Position numbers and translations under genes: made by a program. A DNA stretch of 64,000 bases, from positions 1,761,902 through 1,825,901 of the forward strand of contig CAJNOP010000032.1 in NCBI GenBank assembly GCA_905250075.1, in the 5' to 3' direction. Below are positions 25,416-37,001 of this stretch, piece by piece. How positions within the stretch are numbered: position 1 is the first letter of the stretch; the number at the start of each line of letters is the position of its first letter. The DNA is from Rotaria sp. Silwood1 (taxonomy: Eukaryota; Rotifera; Eurotatoria; Philodinida; Philodinidae). The notes under the pieces were generated by a model. That model ran no database searches, was not told the origin of the DNA, and saw only the letters and a list, made by a program, of their open reading frames with translations.

Positions 25416-26944
25416 GATAGTTCTTATCAACTAAATATGAAGCATACATATCTTCTATATTCATGATCACCATTCTCTTTTTTTTTAAATTCTCGATTGT
25501 ATACGTTTCCCAATAATAAAGCAATTAGTGTCTGTTGCTTTAGAAATGCTGATTCGGCCATTAGCCATAGAATGACAGCGTCACACATTGCAAAAGAAAT
25601 CGTAATGTATTTCTACTATTGCGCGCTTTCTGACATCCACTAGAGAAGGCATTTCGTCTCAATAAAATACCCTGACTATCAATGGATACTTCTGTAGAAA
25701 AAAAAAACATTATTTTTAGCAATATTACAACAGTATTTCTAATGAAACTCCGGAACAAAATGTCTTATTAGACTACTTTTTTGACCTAGCCTACTTTGGA
25801 ATGCTTGCAGACTAAAGCAGGTTGATTGATGGTTCTAATTCTTTTGAATACGTTCAGTTTTATTACTCTGCTTAAATAGTCCTAGTCGTTCATTTAGTTT
25901 ATTTCGTATAAGATAAGACAATAATAAGTTTCTTAGACGAAATAGCGAATTAAAACAAAGATACAAACATCATAAGTATTGTTCATCAAAGCCCTGACTT
26001 ATATCAATAAAGTGTATGTGACTACGTTTTTCTGTAAGTACAATGTATCAAAATGTATAATGACGAAGTTTCATAAAGGATGTACTAAATAAAAAAGGGA
26101 AAGATTCATACAGATCAACGATTCTAATGCTCGAATCCGTAGATTCCTAGCCATTTAACTCAATGATTATCTTCATCAAAAGCAACTATACTTGATTCTG
26201 TTCTGAATAAAATGCAAATTAATTCATTCTATCTTTTATTGACATAATAAAATTTACTGGAATCCATCAAGCTAATATGGATGTAGAGTTGAAGTTTGAC
26301 GTTCACATGCAACAAAGATTGTAAAGATTAGAAGAGTTATAATTCGTTGGAGATATGATGTTTTAGGTACACGTTCTTGTATTGTCAATCTCCTGCTTAT
26401 ACAAAAGTTCTATTTTTTACAGCGTGATGCTTTCGTTATTTTCTTGAGAGTGCAATTAACTGTTTTAAATAATTCTATAGTAAATATTTCGTTACAAATT
26501 TATATGTTCTAACATTCATTATAGTGTGTTGTGTCTTAGTAAAACATAATAAGATATTCTTATAATATTTTGTCGGTTTATCTCAGAAATACATTCAACT
26601 AAGAGAAATAGATGTAGTGCTGAAATCTCATAACGATATATGTCAGAAAGTATTGATGAAAAATTCAAGTTAATATGATTCAAATGGTTACATCGTCTCA
26701 TTTCTGCGAATAGACTCCATCCAATATCCTAGCCCATATTTCTCATATATTTCGAATACAGCTTAATTAAGTTTATTTTCCGATTCTGTACAAAATCTCG
26801 TGCAATGGAATATAAAAAGATAATACTTTTTAAAGTCTTGATAGAACAAACGTATTTATATACAGTAGTTGTTTTTCATTTATATAAATACATCAGTTAT
26901 CGGTTTTTAAATAATGAACTATTTTTATTTTAGCTTTTTTTAAG
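25416..26944. other. Intergenic
   Basis: AT-rich sequence between the 2.15-kb element and the CAD fragment. I see no convincing coding region, repeat or RNA gene. Confidence 0.5.
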
Positions 26945-27534
26945 ATGCAGCGTGGAACTTTAATACTTGAAGATGATTCTAAATTCAATGGTTTTGTATT
27001 TGGAGCGTCAACTAATGCTACCGATGAAGTCGGTAAGATTCCATTAATTGATCTCTTCTTTTGTCATGTATTTTTATTTTTATTTAGTCTTTCAGACTGG
27101 TATGGTCGGTTATACTGAATCATTGACTAATTCATCTTATTGTGGAAAAATTCTAGTCCTTACTTTTCCACTTATTGGCAATTATGGTTTGTTTCTTTAT
27201 ATCTTAACCTTTGAATATTTATTTTATATTTAAAATTCTTTACGTGTACCCGATGGCAAAGCTGTTGATGATTTTGGTATACTTCGATGGGTTGAATCAA
27301 ATAAAATTTATGCATCAGGATTAATTGTTAGTGCTTATACACAACAGTATAGTCATTGGAATGCTATTGAATCTCTTTCATCATGGCTAAAAAAAACATA
27401 ATGTTTCTGGTCTTTATGGTTAATCATCTTTTTTTTATTGTTTATAATTACATGATAGTAATTATTTTGATTCTAGGGATTGATATACGTATGTTGTGAA
27501 AATCGTAGATCCCGATGACGCGTCTATCAAAAAG
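26945..27534 (+). pseudogene. CAD: CAD (carbamoyl-phosphate synthase small-chain part), truncated pseudogene
   Basis: Four exon-like blocks follow the start of CAD, whose N-terminal glutaminase-linked chain feeds ammonia to carbamoyl-phosphate synthesis for pyrimidines. The blocks are 26945-27032 (MQRGTLILEDDSKFNGFVFG), 27088-27186 ([33 protein letters not shown]), 27244-27418 (GVPDGKAVDDFGILRWVESN, ASGLIVSAYTQQYSHWNAIE) and 27477-27534 (GIDIRML). Three defects are visible: one extra A in the run at 27389-27396 shifts the frame in SSWLKKHNV, the third block lacks an AG acceptor (it follows TTTAC), and a TGA follows MIDIRML-like sequence in the fourth. The rest of this roughly 2,200-residue polypeptide is absent, so it is a fragment and not the cell's working gene. 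Confidence 0.8.
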
Positions 27535-28012
27535 GATTCAAACTAAAGTTAAGCAAAATTATACTCTGGAACGAATTGTAGGTTCATTGACAATCGGGTT
27601 CGATATTATTGGCTAATCTGATGTCTTATGAGGATGACATTTTTATAATATATTTTTTAGTGCTAATATTTACATCTTCTATATGGATTTGATAGTGTTC
27701 TTAAATTTTCAATTAGTGTACTGTCGGATTTGATCACTTTAGCAAATGTGTTGGTATTTCACGGATTGTTATGGGTATTTTACGTTTTTTTTTTCATCGA
27801 TTGCTTCTCTACGGCGTATGTTTGTTATTCGTGACGGCTTTATAACACATTGATTATTTTGAAACTATGCATTATTTTTATTCAACGAGTCTCTTTTTTT
27901 TGTACAGCGACATCTATTGTATCGACGAACCAGTTAATTTCTCTCTGGATAGAGATTCGTTTCTCGAATCCAATCTGGAATTAGACATAAAAAAACATTT
28001 TTTACTATTATC

Positions 28013-29793
28013 ATGTTTCCTTCAAAGGCAACAACCATGGCTCAATATCAACCGACTGTTTTAATTACTACTCAACAAGCTCATCCATGGACAATCAGCG
28101 TTTTTAATGGATTAAATGGCAATGTTCTTCTTACATTTAAATCTGATGCACCAGTTGCACGTCATGGTCTGTTATGTTCTCGTGATCATATCTATGCTGC
28201 TGCAATTGATCGTCCTTCAATTTATGTTTGGAAATTAAATAGTCGAGTAAGATTTTAATTAATTCTTAAGTAATTTTATTTTTTTACATTTATTTCTAGA
28301 ATCGAGATTATAAAAAAATAACAGTTGCAGGACCTATTAATTCAATGATATTTATTCGTGATTCAACTATCTTAGCTTGTGCAATAGGAAATAAAATATT
28401 TCTTTATAAAGTAAAAATATAAATTTAAAATTAAAATTTATGATTTTATTTTGTTATTTAGCTTGATAATGGTCAACATTTAATAACACTTTCAGCACAT
28501 ATTCGAACAATAAATCATTTATTATTTGATGAAGATCAAGATTGTTTAATATCCGTTGGTGAAGATAATCTTATTCATCGATGGAATATTGAAGAGTAAA
28601 AGGAAACTTCTTTTTTTTCGTTGCAAAATAAAAAAACTGTTTTGTTTTGTTTTGTTTTTGGTTAAAGAATAAGTCCTGATCGAAATCTAGATATTTCTCC
28701 ATCGAAATCATTTCAAGGTCATACAGGTCCTATTCATGATCTTTGTCAAATATCAATTGGAAAATTTCATTTACTTTTAACTGCTTCAAGTGATCTTAGT
28801 GTTCGAGTAGGTTTTAATAAACTTTGTTGTTTTTTCTAAAGTAATACATTTTGAATTTTAGTTATGGGATATTGTTACAGGAAAATGTTTATGTACATTT
28901 TTATTTCCAAATGAAATTCATTCAATATGTGCATCATCATTTTCTACAACAATTTATTGTGGTACAGATACTGGTACAATTTTTATTGTTCCATTACAAA
29001 CATTAACAACACAAGTAAATAACAATCAAAAGGAAAAAAAATATTTTACTTTTGTTGAATGAAATTTTAGTTTGGAGGAATTCAACATCAAAATCCAACA
29101 ATAACAATTGATAATAATAATTCAAAACAACTAAATCATCATCAGTAAAGTTAACATCAAGATTATATTTGAAAATGATTTATAATGAGAATTTTGTCTA
29201 TTTAGAGGTTCTGTTATATCACTTCGATTAAGTGCAGATGAACAGATTTTATATTCTGGTAGTCTTGATAAAGATTGTGTCATGTGGGATTTATCATCAG
29301 GACAAATACGTTTCAAGAAATCATGTTCAAGTAGAAAGAGATTATTCTATTTTTATCATGTATTTTTTATTATTATTCTATGTGTAGGTCCTGTAACAAA
29401 TATTCTTCTTGCTAAAATTGATACTGATGATATTAATGAAGGGTCAACTATTTCTATTCCATTTAGTGTACGTTTAAAATATTTGTTTCGCTTTTTTTTT
29501 TTGCTAAAAGATTTTTTTCTAAATAGAATTTTTCGAATGAAACACATGATGAAGTTGTATCACATACTATTGCAACTCGAAATGGTTCTATGCAAAGACC
29601 AATATCTGATCAAGATTCTATCAAATTCATTCCTATGGTAAAAATTTATGAATACATAGATATTATCATGATTGTTAAATTTTTGTTTTAGCCACCGGTG
29701 AATGGTGAATCAGATGAATCAGCATCTATGGCAGCACCAACATTTGTTCAAATGGCTCGTTTATTACTTGAACAACAAATGAATTCATCTTAA
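28013..29793 (+). CDS. WDR18: WDR18/Ipi3-type WD40 protein
   Basis: Ten exons, all GT-AG with tiny introns: 28013-28246, 28300-28410, 28462-28595, 28668-28806, 28862-29014, 29071-29144, 29206-29330, 29388-29467, 29527-29637 and 29692-29793. The protein is a WD40 propeller: VLITTQQAHPWTISVFNGLN, ARHGLLCSRDHIYAAAIDRP, LITLSAHIRTINHLLFDED, ISVGEDNLIHRWNIEE, SFQGHTGPIHDLC, LTASSDLSVRLWDIVTGKCL and ISLRLSADEQILYSGSLDKD. The tail (MAAPTFVQMARLLLEQQMNS) is helical. Blade order and tail fit WDR18/Ipi3, the scaffold of the Rix1/PELP1 complex in pre-60S ribosome maturation. The ATG at 28037 has the better context (ACCATGG) and may be the true start. A broken copy lies at 34.3-35.5 kb. Confidence 0.85.
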
Positions 29794-32700
29794 TTAGAAG
29801 AAAATTTCTTTTGTCAGATATTTTGTGTCTTTTTTTTCTTTCGTGTTCTTTGATAAAATATGATTAAGATTTTGTGACTCATCTTGGTTCTCAAAATTAA
29901 TCTTAAATACTACTTCACTACAATGTGATTAACTATTATTATTTCGAATTCGTCATAGAAAAAGTAAAGCAAAACATGAAACGAATGCAGTCATTCATTT
30001 GATTGAATTGTATGCTGATATACACTATCCATAGTCGGTACAGCTACGTTATTTAGGTCGCACATAGTAGCACAGTAGAGAATTCGATGATATTAATTTA
30101 TTTTCTTAATTTTTCCATCCTTTATAATCTGCGTCAAGTGTCCAGTCTCATCGTGAGTGAACAACAGTGAAACGCTATATTGCGAAAGCACTGAATACCA
30201 AGTTGATGTAACCAGATACGATCGAACGTTTTTGCCCGCCTTAATTCAATGCGCACTGATTTCTGGGAAACATTTACAATCATCAGAGCTAAAATTTTTT
30301 TTTGTTGTAAACAGTGTCATCGATAGTTTTATCTTTGCTACATGTCAGAGGATATTCCCATTTCCTAGTCAATTAGATCTCAGGGAAAAATATGAATTTC
30401 AGAATAGATGAAGGGAATTCATTAGTGCTTGCAAAGAGAACTATGTCAAAACATGTACATGATTTGATTGTATGCACATTTTCAATAGACATTGTGTTTT
30501 CGTTTATGAGAAAAATGTTATTCTCTGCAAACATAATGAATTGATTTAATGCTAAAGACCAATACATGTTCTGAATTTCATCCTACGACCATAATGTTTG
30601 TTTAACTATGTTCATTTTTCTATCAAATAAACATAAGTTAGGCTCTTGGTGTTTCAATAAGTAGCGATCACCACCAGTTAATAATTCAATACTGCTTTTA
30701 AGGCAAGCAATTGTTCTGTAGGACGACTATCGATTGTAAAACGTGTTTCTTCAAGTGTGCTCATATTTCTTTCGAGTTGATGTCAATAAATTGATATCTT
30801 GATGAGTTGTTCCTTCTTTATTAACGAGTTCAGTTATTTTTGAATGCATTCGATTGAGTTCTTTTTGTTGTTGACGAACTATTTCATCAATAAGTTGATC
30901 AAGTTCTTGACATTTTTGTTCAAATAAACAATCTTGACTCTACTGTTCATGTTTTTCACGACTATTGCCAGTTAGTTTTTGAATATCTAGTGTATTGAGA
31001 CGATCTTCAAGTACATTCAGTTGAAAAATGAGTACAGCATTATATTCATTCAAATGTTGTAAACAAAGATTTTGTTGGCAACAATTACACAGCCAACATG
31101 ATATTCAGCTACATTTCTCAATCAAACATAATCGAGACATTCGATGAGAATAACAAAATTCTTATGTTTAAAAATAGAATCTGTTTGTTTACTGAAGAAA
31201 AAACATGATTATCTATGTATTCAGATCACAAAAGTTAAGTTTTTTTTTTCTCTCACGTTAAATTCAATTAACAGGTGTCGTACGAATAATGATTTCACAA
31301 GAATAACAATGAATGCTTTGACTGGAGGTGATTATTCATCTCAAAATAGAATATTCATTCTTTTTGAAGAGGTTTCTAATATGTATAACTTACTCAAATA
31401 GAAAAACCTAAAAAAAGAGTATGTATTTACAGGACGGGTTCAGAAACTTACATATGTTTGGAAAATAATTTTCAAGTCGTCATATCCTATGCATGACGAT
31501 GGCACCTTTTCCAATATCTGCAATTGTTACGCATCGGTGAAAGACAATAACACATGCATGATTTCTCATTAAACTGGAATCAATCTCATGTATAGATATC
31601 ATTTTACTTGAGAAATCTTGTTCAATTCCTCGAATTCTCCTATCTAATGTAACTAGATGATCGAATAGTGAACAAATTCATCTTATGAAGCAAAATATGT
31701 ATGATCGAATCTTATCTCTAGAAAAAAAAATCCTGCATGTTCATGTATACTTACAACGTATGTTGTTTCGTTTTAAGGTCATTCTACAACTCTTTTGCAT
31801 ACACATGTATGAATTTTCAACAACAGTATACTCGTGTACATGCGGAAAATTTCATGCATGTATATATATGATTATCTTTAACAATTACTTTTTTTTTTCT
31901 ATTTTTCTTTAAGCAATTAAACGCAATTCAGGACATACCGTCCTTTCTCGACGCCAAACATTCATTTTTTTTTCGATTTCGATTTTTTTATATCTGAAAA
32001 GATATTGAAGTGTTCTCTATCGAATGACATATGAATGAAAAGTTTTCATATTTTTTCAGATCCTTAAAAAATGCCACTTTAGAGATCCTCCATACAAAAA
32101 CACGTTCTATAGCTCTACAGTGTTGTAAATGGCCTATATTAATACAGTTATTTTATCATCTAAGTATGTTGTGTGAGTTAGAGGCTTTGGAAGTGTAGTA
32201 ATTGATAGCAATGCATACAAAATGTAAAAATTGAAATATGAAGAAACTATCGCTTTATATTGTTTCGTGTTTTTCTCCAAATCAATTTTTTTTTAGAGAA
32301 AAATCAGAGTTTCTCCTTTTCTCTCCGAGACATTTTGACCAATTTAGCTGAAAGTTTTTGTGTAACAACTAGAATCAAATCGGGCTGCATATATTTTTTC
32401 TTTTCTTAAAATAAAGTTCTAGTGATTTTTGGCATATCTTACAAAATTTTTCCCTAGGAGATTGGTCGAGCTGCTCTTAATAAATTTGAAAAACAGAAAA
32501 AGACTCTTACATGAACTTCATCTTTTCACATTACCTCAAACGCACTCATGTTTTCGATGACGATTGCTTTGTAACACAATTAGGCTGTATAAACGATTAC
32601 ACTATCATCGGTACCTGTGACTTGATTAGGTCGTAACTGTTTCGCAGTGACTAAACAAAGACGACCTAGACAGAACGTATAGTTGACGTATTTGATGGTG

Positions 32701-32990
32701 GAGTTTCTATAGAATCATTGATGTTCTTGATTTTTTGTTAGACATGAACGAGTGACGAAAGCTGTGGAAGATCATATGAAAAAAAAGTAATAAAAAAATC
32801 TAGAATATTATATACTAATGTTTAATATCGTTAAAAGAGAAAAGCAAACTTAACAATTATACAACGAAAAGGTAACTACCTTTGTGAAGCATTGTATAAA
32901 CAAAAAAAACACTTGCTTTGACTAAAGAGGAACTATTGAAGCGTAATTAGTTTTTTTTCTCTATTATATCACTTTCCTATATTTTTTTTC
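28180..32990. repeat. Segmental duplication, copy 1
   Basis: Homologous in the same orientation to 34,290-38,885. Matched landmarks include the WDR18 exons, the shared WDR18 3' flank (AAATATGATTAAGATT), the B-box gene on the minus strand, the segment with TTTTTGGCATAT at about 32.42/38.19 kb, and the tail with TTGACTAAA near 32.92/38.81 kb. Copy 1 keeps WDR18 intact and has a decayed B-box gene. The offset grows from about 5.7 to 5.9 kb, showing indels between copies. Confidence 0.85.
29998..31140 (-). pseudogene. B-box/coiled-coil protein pseudogene (duplicate copy 1)
   Basis: Decayed paralogue of the intact gene at 35685-37001. The start is recognisable (ATG 31138-31140, MSRLCLIEKCS, then CCQQNLCLQHLNEYNAVL), as are coiled-coil parts (FEQKCQELDQLI) and the propeller piece FAENNIFLINENTMSIENVH. 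Stop codons interrupt it: TGA where the intact copy has Arg (KCTRISR), and TAG where it has Trp (KLEQWRQ). Segments are also deleted. The N-terminal zinc-binding module would be cut off by the first stop. Confidence 0.85.
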
Positions 32991-34260
32991 TATTGAAAAG
33001 AATAAGATCTGAACTACAAAGTTTGTTGCAGACACATTTTTTTAAAATGAATCGAAGAAGAAGAAAACGCCAAAAGCCAAACACCTCTTGAAAATTTCTT
33101 TCAACTTCACCATTGTGCGACATCATTTTTAAGTTTCCGTTAATTATTTTTATACTAGAAGTGAAATGAAAAACTATATTTTATGGTGATTTTTGTATTT
33201 TAAAAACTGCTCTTTCTAATCGTGTATTAGAAGTCAAAATTTACTCTTGTTTTTTATGATAAAACACAAATATTTCTAAGAGACTATATAATTTGACTGC
33301 TCTTACTAATTGACCGTTTTGAAACAATAAAAAAATACTTTTTGAATTAGTATGTCCTGCTAAGTACTTATGGTCTAAAACAATTCGAACAAATAATACA
33401 CAAAGAATTCAGTTCATATATCATTTTTGGAGATTTCGGCTAATGTTTTTCCAAATTGATAGTTCTTATCAAGTACAAATTCATCTTATATAACATTTAT
33501 TTTGACAGCTCAAAAGTTCGCAATAATTTCAAAACTCTTTTGTTGAAACGAAAATATTATTGCACAGTTCAAGATCAAGAGTTGATATCTAGTCATTAGA
33601 AATATCTCTAATTATTGTTATACTCATTTGCAGCCTTTTCAAAATTAATTTAATAAAACTGCTTAACTCATGAAAAAGATATATGTAAACTGTTATTGAA
33701 TCATATCAATGAAATAAAATGCTTTGTAAACTATAATCCTAAAATCAAAGAAAGCAATGCAAATAAAGAAGAGAGTAAAAAGCAAAAAAAAGAAAATCGG
33801 AGTAGTACTTATCGTAATCCATATCAAACACATGTTCTTCTTAAAAGATAATAATAAGAAGAAAATATCATTAACAGAAGTTAATAAGAATCTTCTCTGA
33901 CATTTCCGAACAAATGAGTTGACACACTTGAAGAATATCGATACAAATTATTGAAAATAATAAAACTTTTAAAAGCAGATAAAAATAAGAAAAGAAAAAA
34001 GAAGATGAGTGGTAATTCTGCTCATGTGTTGCATGTTTCAAAAAGTTTAAAAGAGTACAATATTGTAGCTTCCAAGAAGGACTGTAAAGAAATGCAACGT
34101 CGAACTGAATATATCTCACTATTCATGAATGATTATCGAATTAATAATATCGTTATGGTTGATGTATGCATATCGTACACTCATGAATTCGACTGAGCTG
34201 CCCATGCATTGAACACCATTCTTACATAATTTTATGTTAATGTTCTTTTTCGTTGAAATG
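31141..34260. other. Intergenic; duplicated flank then unique sequence
   Basis: 31.14-32.99 kb is the duplicated flank, matching 37.0-38.88 kb. 33.0-34.26 kb is unique AT-rich sequence separating the two duplicate copies. I see no gene in either part. Confidence 0.55.
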
Positions 34261-34289
34261 TAATGCATTTGTTGCATGTCATACACTCA

Positions 34290-35491
34290 TATATTCTAAC
34301 GACCATATCTATGCGACTGCTATTGATCGTCTTTCAATTTACGTTTCGAACTTAAACAATTGAATACGATTCTAACGAATTTATAATCAATACGGTTTAT
34401 TCACATCTACTTCTAAAATCGAAATTATAAAAAGGTAACAGTTAGTACATTTGCTAGCTCAATGACATTTATTCGTGATTCAACTGCCTTAGCTTGTTCA
34501 ACAGGTAACAAAATATTTCTTCATAAATTGAAATAATAAAAAAAAATAGCGTATCATTTCAATTGGTTATCTAGCTTGATAATGGTCAACATTTAATAAC
34601 ACTTTCAGCACATATGCGAATAATAAATCATTTATTCATCGATGGAGTATTGAAAAGTAAAGAATAACGTTTGTTTGGTAGCAAAAAAAGTATTCTGGTT
34701 TTTTTTTGTTAAAGAATAAGTCCTGATCGAAATCATTTCAAGGTCATACAGATCTTATTCATGATCTTTGTCAAATATTAAATGGTAAATTTCATTTACT
34801 TTTAACTGCGTCAAGTGATCTTAGTGTTCGAGTAGGTTTTAATAATCTTTGTTGTCTTTTCTAAAGTAATACATTTTTATTTCCAAATGAAATTCGTTCA
34901 ATATGTGCATCATCATTTTCTATAACAATCTATTGTGGTACAGATACTGGTACAATTTTTATTGTTCCATTACGAACATTAACAATACAAGTAAATAACA
35001 AGCAGAAGAAAAAATATTTTATTATTGTTGAATGAAATTTTAGTTTGGAGAAATTTAACATCAAAATCGAATAATAACAATTGATTGAACATCAAGATTA
35101 TATTTGAACATGATTTATAACGAGAATGTTGTCGATTTAGAGGTACTGTTATATCACTTCGATTAAGTGCAGATGAACGGATTTTATATTCTGGCAGTCT
35201 TGATAAAGATTGTGTCATGTGGGATTTATCATTAGGACAAATATGTTTTAAGAAATCATGTTCAAGTACAAAAAAAAATTTTCCACTTGTACCCTGTTTG
35301 TCTTTTTTTTATTGTATGCAGATCCTATTCGTATGGTAAAAGTTTATGAATACATAGATATTATCATGATTGTTAAATTTTTGTTTTAGTCACCAGTGAA
35401 TGGTGAATCAGATGAATCAGTAGCTATGGCAGCACCAAAATTTGTTCAAATGGCTCGTTTATTACTTGAACAACAAATGAATTCATCTTAA
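34290..35491 (+). pseudogene. WDR18 pseudogene (duplicate copy 2)
   Basis: Collinear with 28.18-29.79 kb but broken. Matching pieces are the block near 34.32 kb (ATTGATCGTCTTTCAATTTA), LDNGQHLITLSAHMR near 34.58 kb, the SFQGHTD block near 34.74 kb, the exon with SADERILYSGSLDKDCVMWD near 35.17 kb, and the last exon ending at TAA 35489-35491. Deletions remove the first exon start, much of exon 3, the start of exon 5 and most of the region corresponding to 29.40-29.63 kb, so no full propeller can be made. Confidence 0.9.
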
Positions 35492-35684
35492 TTAGAAGAA
35501 AATTTCTTTGTCAGATATTTTGTGTCTTTTTTTTCGTGTTCTTTGATAAAATATGATTAAGATTATGTAACTCAGCTTGATTCTTATATCAATCTTAAAT
35601 AGTATTTCACTAAAATATGGTTAATTTTTTTCTTATTTTGAATTCTTCATAGAAAAAGTAAAGCAAAACATGAAACAAAAGCAG

Positions 35685-37001
35685 TCATTCATTTGATTGA
35701 AATATATGCAGATATACACCATCCATAGTGGATATAGCTAGTATATTCAAGTCAACCAGAACAGCATCATAGGGCTTCGAGTCATATTGAATTGTTTTCT
35801 TTATTGTTCCGTCTTTTGTAATATGGATTAGACTTCCAGTTTCATGATCGACAATGAGCCATTGATTAAAAGTGAGTGAACAAAAACGAAATGGTATCTT
35901 TTGGTCGTACCTAATATCAAGTGGACATGTCCAGATGCGATCGAAGGTTTTTGCATCTATCAATTCAATGCGCACTGATTTCTCGAAGATATTCTTCACC
36001 GTTAGAGCAAGATTTCCATTATTGTGAATAACATCATCAATCATTTCATCATTGCTACATATTCGAGGGCATTTCCATTCTGTAGTCAATTCGACTGCTG
36101 GTAATAATGCGAATTTCATAATAGATGAAGCACGCTCGTTTGTGCATGCAAAGAGAACTGTATCAGAACATGTACACGATATCCAGTATCGTTCTTCAAC
36201 TGTCTGTACGTAATCAATGGACATTGTATTTTCGTCAATGAGAAAGATGTTATTTTGTCCAAACACAATGAATCGATCTAACGTTGATGACCAGCAACTA
36301 TCTCGAATCTCACCATTTGACCATAACGTTTGTTTAACTATGTCCAGTTCTTGATCAAACAAACATAAATCTGGATATTGATGTATTAATAAGTATCGAT
36401 CGTTGCCAGTTAGTATTATATAACTTCCATTAGAATAACGAATTTTTCTGTAGACAGGTGAAAGAGTTGATAGGTCAAGTTCATGTTTAGTTGTTTTCTC
36501 TATAAAAACAAGGTTATCATCTATGAGTAATGGATGAGTATTAATCATCAAACATGTTTCTTCAATATTGTTCATATTTTTTTCAATTTCATCAATCGCT
36601 GATGTCAATAAATCGATATCTTCACGAGTTGTTTCTTGTGCATTAATCAGTTCAGTTATCTTCAATTGTATTTGATGAAGTTCCTCTCGTTGTTGACCAA
36701 CTGTTTCATTAATAAGTTGATCAAGTTCTTGACATTTTTGTTCAAAAAAATGATCGATCCTCTTATAACAATCTTGACGCCATTGTTCAAGTTTTTCACG
36801 ACTATTACCAATTATATTTTGAATAATTAGTGTATCAAGACAATCTTCAATTGAATTAAGCTTTTCATTCAAAGGATTGAGTTGAGAAATAAGCGCAGCA
36901 TTATGTTCATTTAAATGTTGTAAACAAAGATTTTGTTGGCAACAGTCACACAGCCACCGTGATATACGGGTACATTTCTCGATCGAACATGATTGAGGCA
37001 T
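35685..37001 (-). CDS. B-box-like zinc finger / coiled-coil / propeller protein
   Basis: A single open frame of 438 residues from ATG 36999-37001. Residues about 5-38 form a B-box-like Cys/His module (CSIEKC, WLCDCCQQNLCLQHLNEH). Residues about 40-160 are a predicted coiled coil (REKLEQWRQDCYKRIDHFFE, QREELHQIQLKITELINAQE). The C-terminal 240 residues are beta-rich with repeated YLLIHQYPDLCLFDQ-, FIVFGQNNIFLIDENTMS- and WLIVDHETGSLIHITKDG-like strands, consistent with a beta-propeller. The plan resembles TRIM-NHL proteins without a RING, which suggests a scaffold or RNA/protein-binding role; this is inference. It lies tail-to-tail with the WDR18 pseudogene. Its duplicate at 30-31.1 kb is broken. 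Confidence 0.8.
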   Translation of the reverse strand: MPQSCSIEKCTRISRWLCDCCQQNLCLQHLNEHNAALISQLNPLNEKLNSIEDCLDTLIIQNIIGNSREKLEQWRQDCYKRIDHFFEQKCQELDQLINETVGQQREELHQIQLKITELINAQETTREDIDLLTSAIDEIEKNMNNIEETCLMINTHPLLIDDNLVFIEKTTKHELDLSTLSPVYRKIRYSNGSYIILTGNDRYLLIHQYPDLCLFDQELDIVKQTLWSNGEIRDSCWSSTLDRFIVFGQNNIFLIDENTMSIDYVQTVEERYWISCTCSDTVLFACTNERASSIMKFALLPAVELTTEWKCPRICSNDEMIDDVIHNNGNLALTVKNIFEKSVRIELIDAKTFDRIWTCPLDIRYDQKIPFRFCSLTFNQWLIVDHETGSLIHITKDGTIKKTIQYDSKPYDAVLVDLNILAISTMDGVYLHIFQSNE

